NCBI GenBank assembly: GCA_947561585.1
Contig: CANNZV010000940.1
Coordinates: forward strand, 305,573-369,572
DNA: 64,000 bases
Direction: 5' to 3'
Origin: Caprella mutica
Taxonomy: Eukaryota > Arthropoda > Malacostraca > Amphipoda > Caprellidae
Made by a program: the position numbers and the translations under genes
Shown here: positions 47,374 through 56,979 of the stretch, in pieces
Numbering within the stretch: the stretch's first letter is position 1
Layout of the letters: each line of letters opens with the position of its first letter
Notes under the pieces: generated by a model
Database searches by the model: none
Told to the model about the DNA's origin: nothing
What the model saw: only the letters and a program-made list of their open reading frames with translations

Positions 47374-47450
47374 CCTCGCTTGGTGGGCAGCCTCCACGTG
47401 GAGCGAGGGGGAACGCTCCGGGGTTGTCTCCGGATGCGGCCAATAGACCA
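47374..47450 (+). ncRNA. Predicted HDV-like self-cleaving ribozyme at the LINE 5' end
   Basis: All helices of the nested double pseudoknot can be drawn. P1: CCTCGCT (47374-47380) with AGCGAGG (47402-47408), seven perfect pairs. P2: TGGT (47381-47384) with ACCA (47447-47450). P3: CC (47391-47392) with GG (47400-47401). P1.1: CC in the loop (47394-47395) with GG right after P1 (47409-47410). P4: CGCTCCGG (47414-47421) with CCGGATGCG (47430-47438, one bulge). J4/2 has candidate catalytic C at 47440/47441 followed by AAT. The predicted cleavage site is the exact 5' end of the insertion. HDV-like ribozymes at LINE 5' ends are known (for example R2). P3 is short, which is the weakest point. Confidence 0.6.
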
Positions 47451-47930
47451 CTGGGCCACCCGGAAAGGAGTGGGGCGGATTCTCCGAGAGGGGAGAGGCC
47501 TCACACCCCCGGGGGGACTACGGAGGGAGGCCGGTCCAGCCAGCCTGCCAACCTCCTTAAACATCTGTACGGCGAGGGCACTTTCGGTGACCGATCCACT
47601 GGGGTACCTCTGGTGTCGGGCAGACACTGTCGGCTGCTAGTAGAGGTAAGTCTTAGGACGATCCATCCAAACCCTGGACCTATGCCCAGGGGGAGGAGAA
47701 GTCGTGGGGAGGGAAGAAGGGTTAGAAATAGTCGCAGGTATAGAAATAGAAGGGTGGGAAGAATAGGGGTGGGTGGGGGTGAGAATAGGAGGGAAGCCAC
47801 AATAGTCACATGGAATTTACAAAGAGTTTCATTAAGGGATCACAATAGGAGAAGGTTAGGTAGAATTTTAGATTACATAGTTAACGGGGATGGGAGATGG
47901 TCCTGGTTTCTGAGCTTAACTCAGACCAGG
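47424..47930 (+). pseudogene. LINE ORF, N-terminal part with 2A-like motif and start of endonuclease
   Basis: After a low-complexity arginine/glycine-rich leader, IHPNPGP (codons around 47660-47680) resembles the NPGP core of 2A-like ribosome-skipping peptides reported at N-termini of several LINE proteins. The usual preceding D-x-E is absent. An arginine-rich stretch follows, then the first endonuclease strand (TIVTWNLQRVSL). The frame is lost near 47890. Confidence 0.65.
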
Positions 47931-48418
47931 AGGGGGTAATTTGGCTAGGAGATGATAGGGACCAAATAGCTTTAGTTCACGGTAGGAAGTCAGGGATAAT
48001 TCTTAGAGGGGAAGCTTTAGATAGTTGGAAGAGGGAGGGTCAGAAGAAATGGTTAGGAGAGAGGGTGACAGCAGTCACCCTCCAGGGCCTTAGATTAATC
48101 GCTGCTTATCAGCCTATTTGGGGTTGGGATTTAGAGGGAATGGATAGATATAGAATAGATTTAGAAAATCAGGTAAGTATGACTAGCGGGGGGGAGGTAT
48201 TAGTAATAGGAGGGGATTTTAATGCTAATGTAGGGTCAAATAGGCAGAGAAGGGGGGTGAGTGGGAAGTTTGGGATAGGGCCAGGGAGTATTGCGGGGGA
48301 AGATCTAGTTAATTGGTGTGAGGAACAGGGGTTAGCGTGGGTAAATAGTTTCATGCCACATAGGAATAGGGGAGGGGGACTTGGTTTAGTAACGTGTATA
48401 GGAGGTGGTATGAGTTAG
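47897..48418 (+). pseudogene. LINE APE-like endonuclease
   Basis: Contains VLVSELNSD (the Glu-bearing strand), VLVIGGDFNANVG (Asp/Asn motif) and WVNSFMPHRNRG. The closing motif ENTFSDHRP lies in the next frame (48394 onward), past a frameshift at a G-run near 48370. This domain nicks the target DNA to prime reverse transcription. Confidence 0.82.
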
Positions 48419-50097
48419 ATGGGTTCATGGTTAAGGGAGTAGATAGGCATAGGTTAGTTAGGAGTGTAGGGACGGTCAGAGAAAATACTTTCTCTGACCA
48501 TAGGCCTAAGAAACTAGTGTTAAGGTATAGGGGTAAGAGATGGAGAGAGGTAGGGGGTAGAAGAGAAAGGGCACCAAACATTAAATGGGAGGTGTTGGGA
48601 GATGAGGGGAAGAGTAGGGAGTTTAGTAGAAGGACGGGAGAAAAGTTTAGTGAGGTAGATTGGGAGGACGGGGACTTAGGGGAAATGGAATGGGATAAGA
48701 TTAGGAAATTATTAATAGAAGTAGCTGATGAGGTATGTGGTAGGAGGGATGGGAAGGTAATAAATCCATGGACAATAGGTAGAGAGGGGGAAATAGAAAT
48801 AATGAGGAGGGAAATAGGTAGGTGGGTAGAGAGTAGGAATGAGGTAGTAGGTAGGCAGGAGTATAGAGCTAGGTTAAGGAATAGTGGGGGAGATGTAGAA
48901 GATAGGTTAAATAGGGAATTAGAAGAGGTTAGGCAAGGGGTACGATTAGCACGTAGTAATTTAAAGAATAGTCTTAGAGCATGGGAGAGGGAATGGTGGG
49001 AGGAGAAGATTAGGGAGTGCGAGGATGCTAGTAGGAGGGGAAAAGTAGGGGATATGTATAGAATTTTAAGGAATTTAGGGACTAGGGGATGGAAGGCACC
49101 AGCTAGCACTACAATCACAAATAGGGAATTTAAGGAACATTTTGAGAGAGTATCGAGGGATAGGTATGAGGAAGATAGGGAAACTTTAGAAGAGGTATTA
49201 GGTAGAGTTAGGGATTTAAGAGGGAGCAGGCAAGCAGAAGAGGCAAACGAACTAATGAATGAAGAGCCGGGAGAGGAGGAGATAGAGGAGGTGATCAAGG
49301 AGATCAAAGATTCTGCGCCTGGGGAAGATGGGGTTAGGATAAGTTATATCAGGAATGCGTGTAGGGAAGTTAAGGAAAAGGTAGTTAGGATGGTTCAGTT
49401 TATGTTTCGGGAAAGTGCAGGTAGGTGGGAAGAGGGTTTAAAGGGGGGATTAGTGGTGCCTCTACACAAGAAGGGAGATAGGAATAATAGGGATAATTAT
49501 AGGGGGGTGTGTCTGTTAGCTATGGGAAGTAGGATTCTAGCTAGGGTTATTTCTAAGAGGCTTAGATGGTGGGTAGAAGAGTTAGGGTTAGTTGATGAAA
49601 ATCAGGCAGGTTTTAGAAGGGGAAGGTCGACCGCAGACGCGACCCAGGTCATGGGGAGGATATGGGAAGATGTTAGTGATTATAGGCTTAGGACAGGGGG
49701 TCAAGGGGATAGGGAACCACAGGCAAGGCTTCTGGACTTGAGGAAGGCATATCCTCGAGTAAATAAGCCTTTCTTGTGGGGCATTTTAGATAGGTATGGG
49801 TTAGGTGGGAATTGTTTAAGGGTAATTGAGGATTTGCATGAGACGACGGAATATAGGGTTAGGGGAAAGGAGGGGGTTAGTGAGAAATGGGTGCCAGCTA
49901 GGGGTTTGAGGGAGGGGTGTGCAACTTCACCTGTTCTGTTTAACGTTTTTCACCAAGCGGTGATCAGACAGGCGGAGGAAGCTAGAAGGGAGCTAGGGGG
50001 TGAAAGGGTGGGAATCAAGTGGCACTGGATACCGGGGGGGGGTCTTTCGCGGGAGAAGGTAGGTGGGAAAAGGGGTGCTCGGAGGCAAAGAGTCTGA
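48394..50097 (+). pseudogene. LINE reverse transcriptase, N-terminal two thirds
   Basis: A 567-residue frame. It starts within the endonuclease end (FSDHRP), passes through a charged linker, and reaches RT motifs: VVPLHKKGDRNNRDNYRGV, DENQAGFRRGRSTADA, LLDLRKAYPRVNK (motif A Asp) and GLREGCATSPVLFNVF. It breaks at a run of G (50034-50042), immediately before the catalytic box. Confidence 0.88.
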
Positions 50098-50921
50098 CCT
50101 TGACATCGTCACTCTTTGCCGATTACACTACCATTATAGGTGAGGGGGTAGAATTAGAAGAGGGAGTAAGGAAGATTAAGGAGGTTATGGGTAAGTTTGA
50201 GGAGAGGAATAACGAAGATAAGGAAGAGGTTTTAGTTTTTGGGGATAGAGATAGTGAGGGAATTACGGTGCTAGGATCTTGGATGGGACCTGAAGAGGAT
50301 AGTAGGAAAAGGATTAGACGGGCAAATGGGTTATGGGCTAAGGTTAAGGGGCAATTAAAGGGATCTAGGCTAAGTAAGAGGTGGCAGGGTAAGATTTTAG
50401 AGGGTTGTGTAGAGAGTGGGTTATTGTTTGATTGTAGTGTTAGGGTTTGGTGGGGGAAGGATATAAAGAAGTTACAGAGTTGGATAGATAGGAAGTATAG
50501 GTATGTTTGGAGTAATAGGAATGGGGAGCCACTAAGGCAAATGGAAAGTAGGGGGGAGAATATGTGGGATGTTAGGGCCAGGTTAGGGATTAGATCGATT
50601 AGGACTAAGATAGAAGTGAGGGTACTAGAAAGGTTAGGGCATGTGATGAGGATGGGGAACGATAGGCAGGTTAAGGCAGCTGTGTTAGGGTGGTATGATG
50701 GACTAGAAGGATTGGGGAAAAAGAAAGGTAGGAAGAGGAAGACGGGGCTGTATTGGAAGAGGTTACTTAGGGAGGCAGGTGTGGACTATACGGATGTTGA
50801 GAGGTTAGTGGGAGATAGGGATGGGTGGAAGAAGATTGTGAAGGAGAGGAGGGAGCATTTGGAGCTATGGGAGAGGCAGCAGGGGCATAAGTACGAATGG
50901 GTAGACGGGAAGAAAAGGTAG
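50019..50921 (+). pseudogene. LINE reverse transcriptase, C-terminal third, mutated active site
   Basis: Begins in frame after the G-run frameshift and carries SLFADYTTIIG. The usual box is FADD; here the second Asp codon is tac (Tyr), so polymerase activity should be lost even if the frame were continuous. The thumb (CVESGLLFDCSVRVW, VLERLGHVMRM) and a basic tail follow, ending at 50921. Confidence 0.85.
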
Positions 50922-50939
50922 ATAGGGTAGTAGCTCAGG

Positions 50940-51422
50940 ATAGAAGGGAAGAGGTAGAGGGTTTTAGGTGTCACTGGGAAGGGTGTGACAAGGTATGTAA
51001 GTCTAGGGGGGGGGGGGTTAGTGGTGCATGAGAAAAGGATGCATAGGTTAGCTGAGGATAGGGTTAGGTTTAGTTGTGATAGGTGTGGGGTAAGCTTAGA
51101 GACTGAGGGGGCTAGGAAGAACCACATGGAAACATGTGGTGGGAATGGAGGAGGGAATGCCATAAGTGTAGGAGGGTAGTTAGTCGGGCAAATTATGCTA
51201 GGCATGTAAGGTATGGGATCCGGGGGGGCAGGTAGGGGGGGCAGGGGTAGGTTTACGGGTGGAGGGGGGGGGGAAGACGTAGGGGTAGAATTAGCAGTAA
51301 GGGGTTTTAGAACTAAGAGGGTTATGTGCATTTTTTGCAGGCGGGAGCAGTCGGCGGCCAACCTCGCTCGGCACCAGAGGGGCTGCGGTGGTCGGGAGCC
51401 GGAGGAGGGACAGCGCCCCTGA
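50940..51422 (+). pseudogene. LINE C-terminal zinc-finger array, frameshifted
   Basis: Four finger-like motifs in shifting frames: FRCHWEGCDKV...HEKRMH (C2H2), FSCDRCGVSLETEG...KNHMETC, ECHKCRRVVSRANYARH and MCIFCRREQSAANLARHQ with a trailing Cys. Frame changes occur next to long G-runs (51006-51018, 51222, 51262). The fingers probably bind target DNA or template RNA (inference from other LINEs). Confidence 0.7.
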
Positions 51423-51635
51423 CGGGGGCGTTTGGTCAGGAAGAAGAAGAAGAAAGAGCAAGAGGTTGTGTAACAGTATAGTGCGAAATTTTTAATCCAA
51501 AAAAAAAAATTAGTCAAAATGAAATCCTAAATTTCATATAACATTTAGTTTATAAATTTCTAGTTCAATCTGGAAATATAAGAGCAGTAAATATTTAGTC
51601 CTTCCACTAAATGCAGTTATCTTTGACAACTGAGA

Positions 51636-53142
51636 TTTTTTTTTTTCATCCTACTGTTCATCATGGAATCACTTTCTCGTAAGTTTATTAGAAATTATAT
51701 TTATTTTACTCTAGGTAGTTTAGGTCGTTCATTAAGAAGTTGAAATTAGCATATCCAATTTATTCATTCTTTATTAAATGCTAATCTTATTAAGTGCTCT
51801 AATTTTTAAATTCTAATTGAATCCAATAATAATAGTTAGTGAAAAATTATTAGTGGTCTACTAGGCTTAGACGACCAAACTTTCTTATGATTTAAATTCC
51901 ACATTTAAAACTTCCTGTGTAATCTAGATAGGCTGTGAATGTTTAAAAATTTGAGAACAGTGCACATAGTCTTTAAATTAATTTATTTTACCTAGTCTAA
52001 TATTTCCATGTCAATAATTTTCACTTTGTTTACACGTGTTAAATTAGTGATCAACCAATTTCCTATATGAATTTAAATGTTTATTCTTTGTGATATCTAC
52101 ACTAAATCTTTTGCGAATTAAAAACTAAATCTCTGCGAATTAAAAACTAAATCTCTGCGAATTAAAAACTAAATCTCTGCGAATTAAAAACTAAATCTCT
52201 GCGAATTAAAAACTAAATCTCTGCGAATTAAAAACTAAATATCTGCGAATTAAAAACTAAATCTCTGCGAATTAAAAACCAAATCTCTGCGAATTAAAAA
52301 CCAAATCTCTGCGAATTAAAAACCAAATCTCTGCGAATTAAAAACCAAATCTCTGCGAATTAAAAACCAAATCTCTGCGAATTAAAAACTAAATCTCTGC
52401 GAATTAAAAACTAAATCTCTGCGAATTAAAAACTAAATCTCTGCGAATTAAAAACTAAATCTCTGCGAATTAAAAACTAAATCTCTGCGAATTAAAAACT
52501 AAATCTCTGCGAATTAAAAACTAAATCTCTGCGAATTAAAAACTAAATCTCTGCGAATTAAAAACTAAATCTCTGCGAATTAAAAACTAAATCTCTGCGA
52601 ATTAAAAACTAAATCTCTGCGAATTAAAAACTAAATCTCTGCGAATTAAAAACTAAATCTCTGCGAATTAAAAACTAAATCTCTGCGAATTAAAAACTAA
52701 ATCTCTGCGAATTAAAAACTAAATCTCTGCGAATTAAAAACTAAATCTCTGCGAATTAAAAACTAAATCTCTGCGAATTAAAAACTAAATCTCTGCGAAT
52801 TAAAAACTAAATCTCTGCGAATTAAAAACTAAATCTCTGCGAATTAAAAACTAAATCTCTGCGAATTAAAAACTAAATCTCTGCGAATTAAAAACTAAAT
52901 CTCTGCGAATTAAAAACTAAATCTCTGCGAATTAAAAACTAAATCTTTGCGAATTAAAAACTAAATCTTTGTTAATTTAGAAACCATTAAAATGTAATTT
53001 TAGGGTTTTCATTATTGTGGTATTTGTGTATTTGTTATTAAAATAGATTTTGATGTTACTTTTTCCCTCTTTACAGGGACGTTGATTATTTACGGAATAA
53101 ATCTGTAAATTCTCCCTAGAGTACCTTTATCCTTCCGTAACA
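51636..53142 (+). repeat. 3' LTR of the BEL element, second part
   Basis: Resumes the LTR match at tttttcatcctactg and runs to CCGTAACA at 53142, followed by the target duplicate ccatt. Confidence 0.9.
52100..52975. repeat. 22-bp minisatellite inside the 3' LTR (about 39 units)
   Basis: The majority unit is aaatctctgcgaattaaaaact, differing from the 5' LTR array by ctc for ttt and att for atc. The last units revert to the ttt form. A block with ccaaat variants lies near 52270-52370. Confidence 0.95.
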
Positions 53143-53147
53143 CCATT

Positions 53148-53614
53148 GGTATTCCTTCATTATTCCATTGAGATTCATCTCTGATTCCCCAAAAATTCCC
53201 TTGTGATTTATGAGATTATTTCTTAAAAGTGTCAATAAATGCATTCCCTCATTACCAAAAAATGATCATCTTTAAATATTCATTGGGAATATTCCGAGAA
53301 TGTTTTGAGAATAACTATTTTTGACGGGAAGTTATTGCAATGCATATACAGTATGGGCCACAGAAATGTTTCTGCTTTTTCAAATACCTGTACATCGTTA
53401 GCCAATGGACGGAAAAAACTGTATCTTGGTCTCTTTTTCTCAGCTTCTATTATACTATTGACAGGTAAAAACATTTTTAAACTGATGGTAATAGTTTATG
53501 AACAGGTAAGCAAAGACTGAGGGTGATTATTTTGGTCATTGCGCAAAGGTTATTCTTAAAGCTAACTCTGTGATTTTGCTTACTAAAAGGCAGTGAATAA
53601 AAGGAAGAAAATTA
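53148..53614. other. Intergenic stretch
   Basis: Contains ttcc/ggaatattcc motifs continuing the sequence left of the BEL element. No gene is supported; the 60-70-residue frames on both strands overlap each other and lack any family signal. Confidence 0.4.
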
Positions 53615-54450
53615 GGTAAACTCCTAGTTTAGTTGACCCTTGGATAGGCTCAACTAAACTAGGAGGGGGGTATATAATATAAATGGATATTAATATTTAA
53701 ATCATATCTTTAATATATTTATGGAGATTAAGGATCCGTTAACCAGACTGTAGAAAGTTCAAATGGCACGGTTTACAAATCGAAAACATTTTCTTGAGTA
53801 GTTGAAGGATGGAAAATATTTTAAAAGTTTATATTCTTTTTTCAATCATTTTTATTATTTTTTATTTTTATTTAAGCTTACAAATACATACAAAGTAAAA
53901 CTAAAAAATACACAATTCAAAACAAAAATACAAAGTAAATACACCTAAGGTTCCGAGGAAGTTAAAACTTGTGAAACCTAATTAAAAAATCTATAAACAC
54001 TAAAAAACTAAGAACTACATTTACTAAAACAATATTCTTTAAGAAGCTTCTAAATTCAAAATCTGACATAGGTTCTGTTAAAATAGTAGGAAGTTTATTG
54101 TACAGTTCTATGGATCTAAAAATAGTAAAATTTCGCTCCAATTCTGTTCGAATTGGAGGAAGATAAAACCTATTTGTTCTAGTATTATGCTCGTGAGAAG
54201 GAATGAAGTTAGTAAAATATTTATTTGGCTATTCTCATAAGATATTCTCTTGGATAGTTGATCGGTATTATAGATACATATTACATTCAAATATTTTATT
54301 TTCATTTAAATTCTATTGTGAAAATCATAATATCATAAAATAATTTGAACTTATTTTTTTTTATTGTTCAACGCTTTAATATATGATTTATATTCCCGCT
54401 TCCTAGTTTAGTTGACCCTATCCAATGGTCAACTTAACTAAGAGTTTACC
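53615..54450. mobile_element. Inverted-repeat element with hairpin ends
   Basis: Ends ggtaaactcctagtttag and ctaactaagagtttacc-type sequence are inverted copies. Each end also folds on itself: cctagtttagttgacc with ggctcaactaaactagg at 53623-53664, and its relative at 54402-54441. A clear target duplication was not found. The interior holds a LINE 3' tail, so the element may have captured it or been interrupted by it. Confidence 0.6.
53835..54210 (-). pseudogene. 3' fragment of a LINE (end of RT ORF plus 3' UTR)
   Basis: From 54201 to 54031 the minus strand reads HEHNTRTNRFYLPP, ELERNFTIFRSIELYNKLP and FEFRSFLKNI, the conserved C-terminal signature of jockey/CR1-like LINE polymerases. Downstream sequence ends in an A-rich aaataaaaataaaa tail near 53850. 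Typical 5'-truncated insertion. Confidence 0.7.
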
Positions 54451-54916
54451 AAAAATTTTAATGGTAGACATTATAATACAGGGTGCTTATATCCTAACCT
54501 ATATTAATTGCAATGTAATTGCGGATTTAATGATGGAATGATTTAAACAAATTTTAATTAAAATAATTATTTATAGTTAAATAAAGTTAGTTTGATTGCA
54601 AAAAATGGAATTTTTAGGGTTAATTATTGAGTAACTATTTACTGTGATGAACATCTATAAGAAATATGGATTGACTGCAGTGAATAGGCGCAAGATTTGA
54701 TATGCGTGGTAGAGCCAGGAGAGGTATCACCGGCAGTTTCAAAACAGAATAATAGATTGTAGAAAAACTAATTGGTAGAAGGCTAGGAAATTTGTGAAGA
54801 TAACTGTTCAAAATATAAGACCCTTATAAATATAATTCTCTTGCAATAGATTCCTAATCAATATAGATTTTAAATAACTTTATAGATTTCTAAAGAGCTC
54901 TGTGTTTATGCAGATA
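54451..54916. other. Intergenic stretch
   Basis: Nothing recognisable. Confidence 0.4.
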
Positions 54917-55040
54917 AATAGTCATTCAGTAATAGTCATTCAGTAATAGTCATTCAGTAATAGTCATTCAGTAATAGTCATTCAGTAATAGTCATTTAGT
55001 AATAGTCATTTAGTAATAGTCCTTTAGTAATAATTTTAGT
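54917..55040. repeat. 14-bp minisatellite, left block
   Basis: Units agtaatagtcattc. It is related to the larger array at 55535-55985, separated by a GC-richer insert. Confidence 0.9.
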
Positions 55041-55534
55041 AGGGGTTTAACGTCTGCTTCGGAACCAAAGGCCATATCGCTGACGTCAAAAGGAAATTAA
55101 GTACAAAAGACTAGAAGAAGCAGTCCGATAGGAAAGTGGCTCCATGAAAAAAGTCACTTACCACCGTCGGTGACAATGCTCATGGATGCAGAAAAGTTAC
55201 TCCGTAAATGCAGTCACTTACCAAGGAATGTGACGAAACGGGACACAAGCACCGGTGGCGGCACTCATGGATGGAAGAGGAAAATGAAGAGGTGATAGTA
55301 AATGAAGCCTACGAGCCTACCTAAAACAAAAATCTAAGACCTCGTAGTTGAAGAGCATAACCCTAGCGCTATCCTCTAAAACTGCAAGTAGCGTTAAAAA
55401 AATTATAAACATGGTAAAAATGAAAAAAGACAATCCATAATCCAAATTACAACAGTTCGGGGCCCAAGGGACGCCACCCCCCTTCTCTTCCATTCACCAC
55501 AGACAGCTTCAGGATAGAGCCCCTGGGGGGTAAT
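55041..55534 (+). mobile_element. SINE-like or family X-related insertion splitting the minisatellite
   Basis: GC-richer than its surroundings. Subsegments recur elsewhere in the window: ccaaaggccatatcgctgac also near 2040 and 27745; atggaagaggaaaatgaaga at 36260 and 58640; atcctctaaaactgcaag at 30210, 33920 and 58756. No tRNA-like promoter boxes were confirmed. Confidence 0.45.
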
Positions 55535-55985
55535 AGCCATTCAGTAATAGTCATTCAGTAATAGTCATTTCAGTAATAGTCATTTCAGTAATAGTCATTT
55601 CAGTAATAGTCATTTCAGTAATAGTCATTTCAGTAATAGTCATTTCAGTAATAGTCATTTCAGTAATAGTCATTTCAGTAATAGTCATTTCAGTAATAGT
55701 CATTTCAGTAATAGTCATTTCAGTAATAGTCATTTCAGTAATAGTCATTTCAGTAATAGTCATTTCAGTAATAGTCATTTCAGTAATAGTCATTTCAGTA
55801 ATAGTCATTTCAGTAATAGTCATTTCAGTAATAGTCATTTCAGTAATAGTCATTTCAGTAATAGTCATTTCAGTAATAGTCATTTCAGTAATAGTCATTT
55901 CAGTAATAGTCATTTCAGTAATAGTCATTTCAGTAATAGTCATTTCAGTAATAGTCATTTCAGTAATAGACATTCAGTAATAGTT
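55535..55985. repeat. 15-bp minisatellite, right block (about 28 units)
   Basis: Highly uniform agtaatagtcatttc units. The 140-residue frame on the minus strand is a period artefact. Confidence 0.97.
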
Positions 55986-56088
55986 TCAAGTAATTAGATT
56001 ATAATTTATATGTGGATAAGAGGCGACTACATTCACATTGAAATTGGATTACAATAACTCTATGGGCATACCCGTTAATTGGGAGCAG

Positions 56089-56450
56089 GGGAAACTTACG
56101 TCCACAATAGAGGTTTCTGGCGCAGAGTCCCTTGGAGTCATCTTAATTGTCAGTCATATTCCCAGTGGATCCTCTAGCCCAGCATCATCGTGTCTTTCAC
56201 CGTCGAACAGGGGTGGTTCATCATCAACCAGTGGTGGTACCTTCAAAATGACCTAGGCTATCCCACTATGGATTCATAGTGTCATATCAAACACTTAATG
56301 AGTAATTAGGCACCACTGTCCTAAATAGTTAGCTAGTTCGTACAATCTCCTTAACTCCTCCCATTTTTCCTGTAGCTTGAATTCTGGAAGATTTATTTGA
56401 GACGGAAACTCCAAGCGTTACTTCACCTTGTCTCACCGATTAAGGGTTTA
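56089..56450 (-). pseudogene. Exon-like or decayed coding stretch
   Basis: On the minus strand, 56450-56320 reads an amphipathic FKLQEKWEELRRLYELANYL segment. Then 56255-56160 reads a segment with VPPLVDDEPPLFDGE, and 56145-56096 reads MTPRDSAPETSIVD ending at a GTAAGT donor. Stops separate the pieces. The sequence is less AT-rich than its surroundings and looks protein-like, but no family is recognised. It could be exons of a host gene or a relic. Confidence 0.3.
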
Positions 56451-56772
56451 AATGTTATTGGAAACCAACATTCAACGTGAATATAGGGCACTCAGAGTCT
56501 TCGTCATTAAAATAATTTATTATTAATAATCAAATATATATAATATTTGACAGCTTACACTTCTTCCTTAAAAACTATTTTGAAATTGAACAACTTTAGT
56601 GACATCTTGATCTCATTGATGTTTTGCTTATAGGCAAAACCCATATCTATTCTTCTAGAAAAGCTGTATAATGACAAAATTATTATCAAATGATACATTT
56701 TTGGGGTCAAACAACCAAATGAAAATGTTTTCAAAGCTTATAACGCTAAACTTCTCTCCTTTTCTCCACAGC

Positions 56773-56972
56773 CTGGCCAACAACACCCTTCAACAAATTA
56801 ATATTTTGCAGCTCAATTATAGAACAATACTTGAGAAAAAAGAAAATAAAAGAATTGAAAAACCTTTAGAAAATGTCCACAGACTCGAATTATCGCCTCA
56901 AATGTTTCAAGACCAGACCAACTTGCTGTGCAGCGTCATAGGCAATATATCTGAGATGATTCTCGAAAGTTA
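56773..56972 (+). CDS. Candidate 3'-terminal exon
   Basis: A good acceptor (ccttttctccacag, ending at 56772) precedes a 200-nt frame to TAA with a heptad-like leucine pattern (LANNTLQQINILQLNYRTIL), suggesting a short coiled coil. Upstream exons were not found. The frame is also open 100 nt upstream of the acceptor. Confidence 0.3.
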
Positions 56973-56979
56973 ATTACGA

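Larger units (their letters stand above)
47374..51450 (+). mobile_element. APE-type LINE (non-LTR retrotransposon), full length
   Basis: Flanked by a 14-bp target duplication, agaaagagcaagag (47360-47373 and 51451-51464). The 3' end is an aag triplet tail. The element is much more GC-rich than its surroundings. It encodes a 2A-like motif, an APE-like endonuclease, an RT and C-terminal zinc fingers in what was probably one ORF, now split by frameshifts. Its 5' end has a predicted HDV-like ribozyme. The clade was not determined. Confidence 0.92.
44188..51640 (-). mobile_element. DIRS-type tyrosine-recombinase retroelement nested in the BEL LTR
   Basis: Minus-strand order: gag-like start (46317), RT thumb and RNase H, then tyrosine recombinase (44469). 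Near both outer edges there is a related sequence in opposite orientation (ttccagattga near 44253-44267, and inverted near 51565-51580), which may be remnants of DIRS terminal repeats. The exact ends are uncertain. Most of RT is missing, so it is an internally deleted, non-autonomous derivative. Its 5' region is filled by minisatellites and is interrupted by a LINE. Confidence 0.75.
36910..53142 (+). mobile_element. BEL-type LTR retrotransposon, 3' LTR interrupted by nested elements
   Basis: Flanked by a 5-bp target duplication, ccatt (36905-36909 and 53143-53147). LTRs begin TGTGAAGGCC and end CCGTAACA. The internal part (38256-44059) has gag, zinc knuckle, protease-like, RT, RNase H, integrase and C-terminal domain in order, then a purine tract. 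Several frameshifts separate the domains, so the copy is dead. Without the 7.45-kb insertion in its 3' LTR the element would be near 8.8 kb. Confidence 0.92.

Noticed and set aside
48351..49307. 318-residue minus-strand frame
   Set aside because: Antisense shadow of the LINE ORF, whose biased G-rich codons remove stops on the other strand.
50786..51517. 243-residue minus-strand frame rich in proline and serine
   Set aside because: Antisense shadow of the LINE C-terminus and its G-runs.
55551..55973. 140-residue repeat peptide frame
   Set aside because: Artefact of a uniform 15-bp minisatellite.
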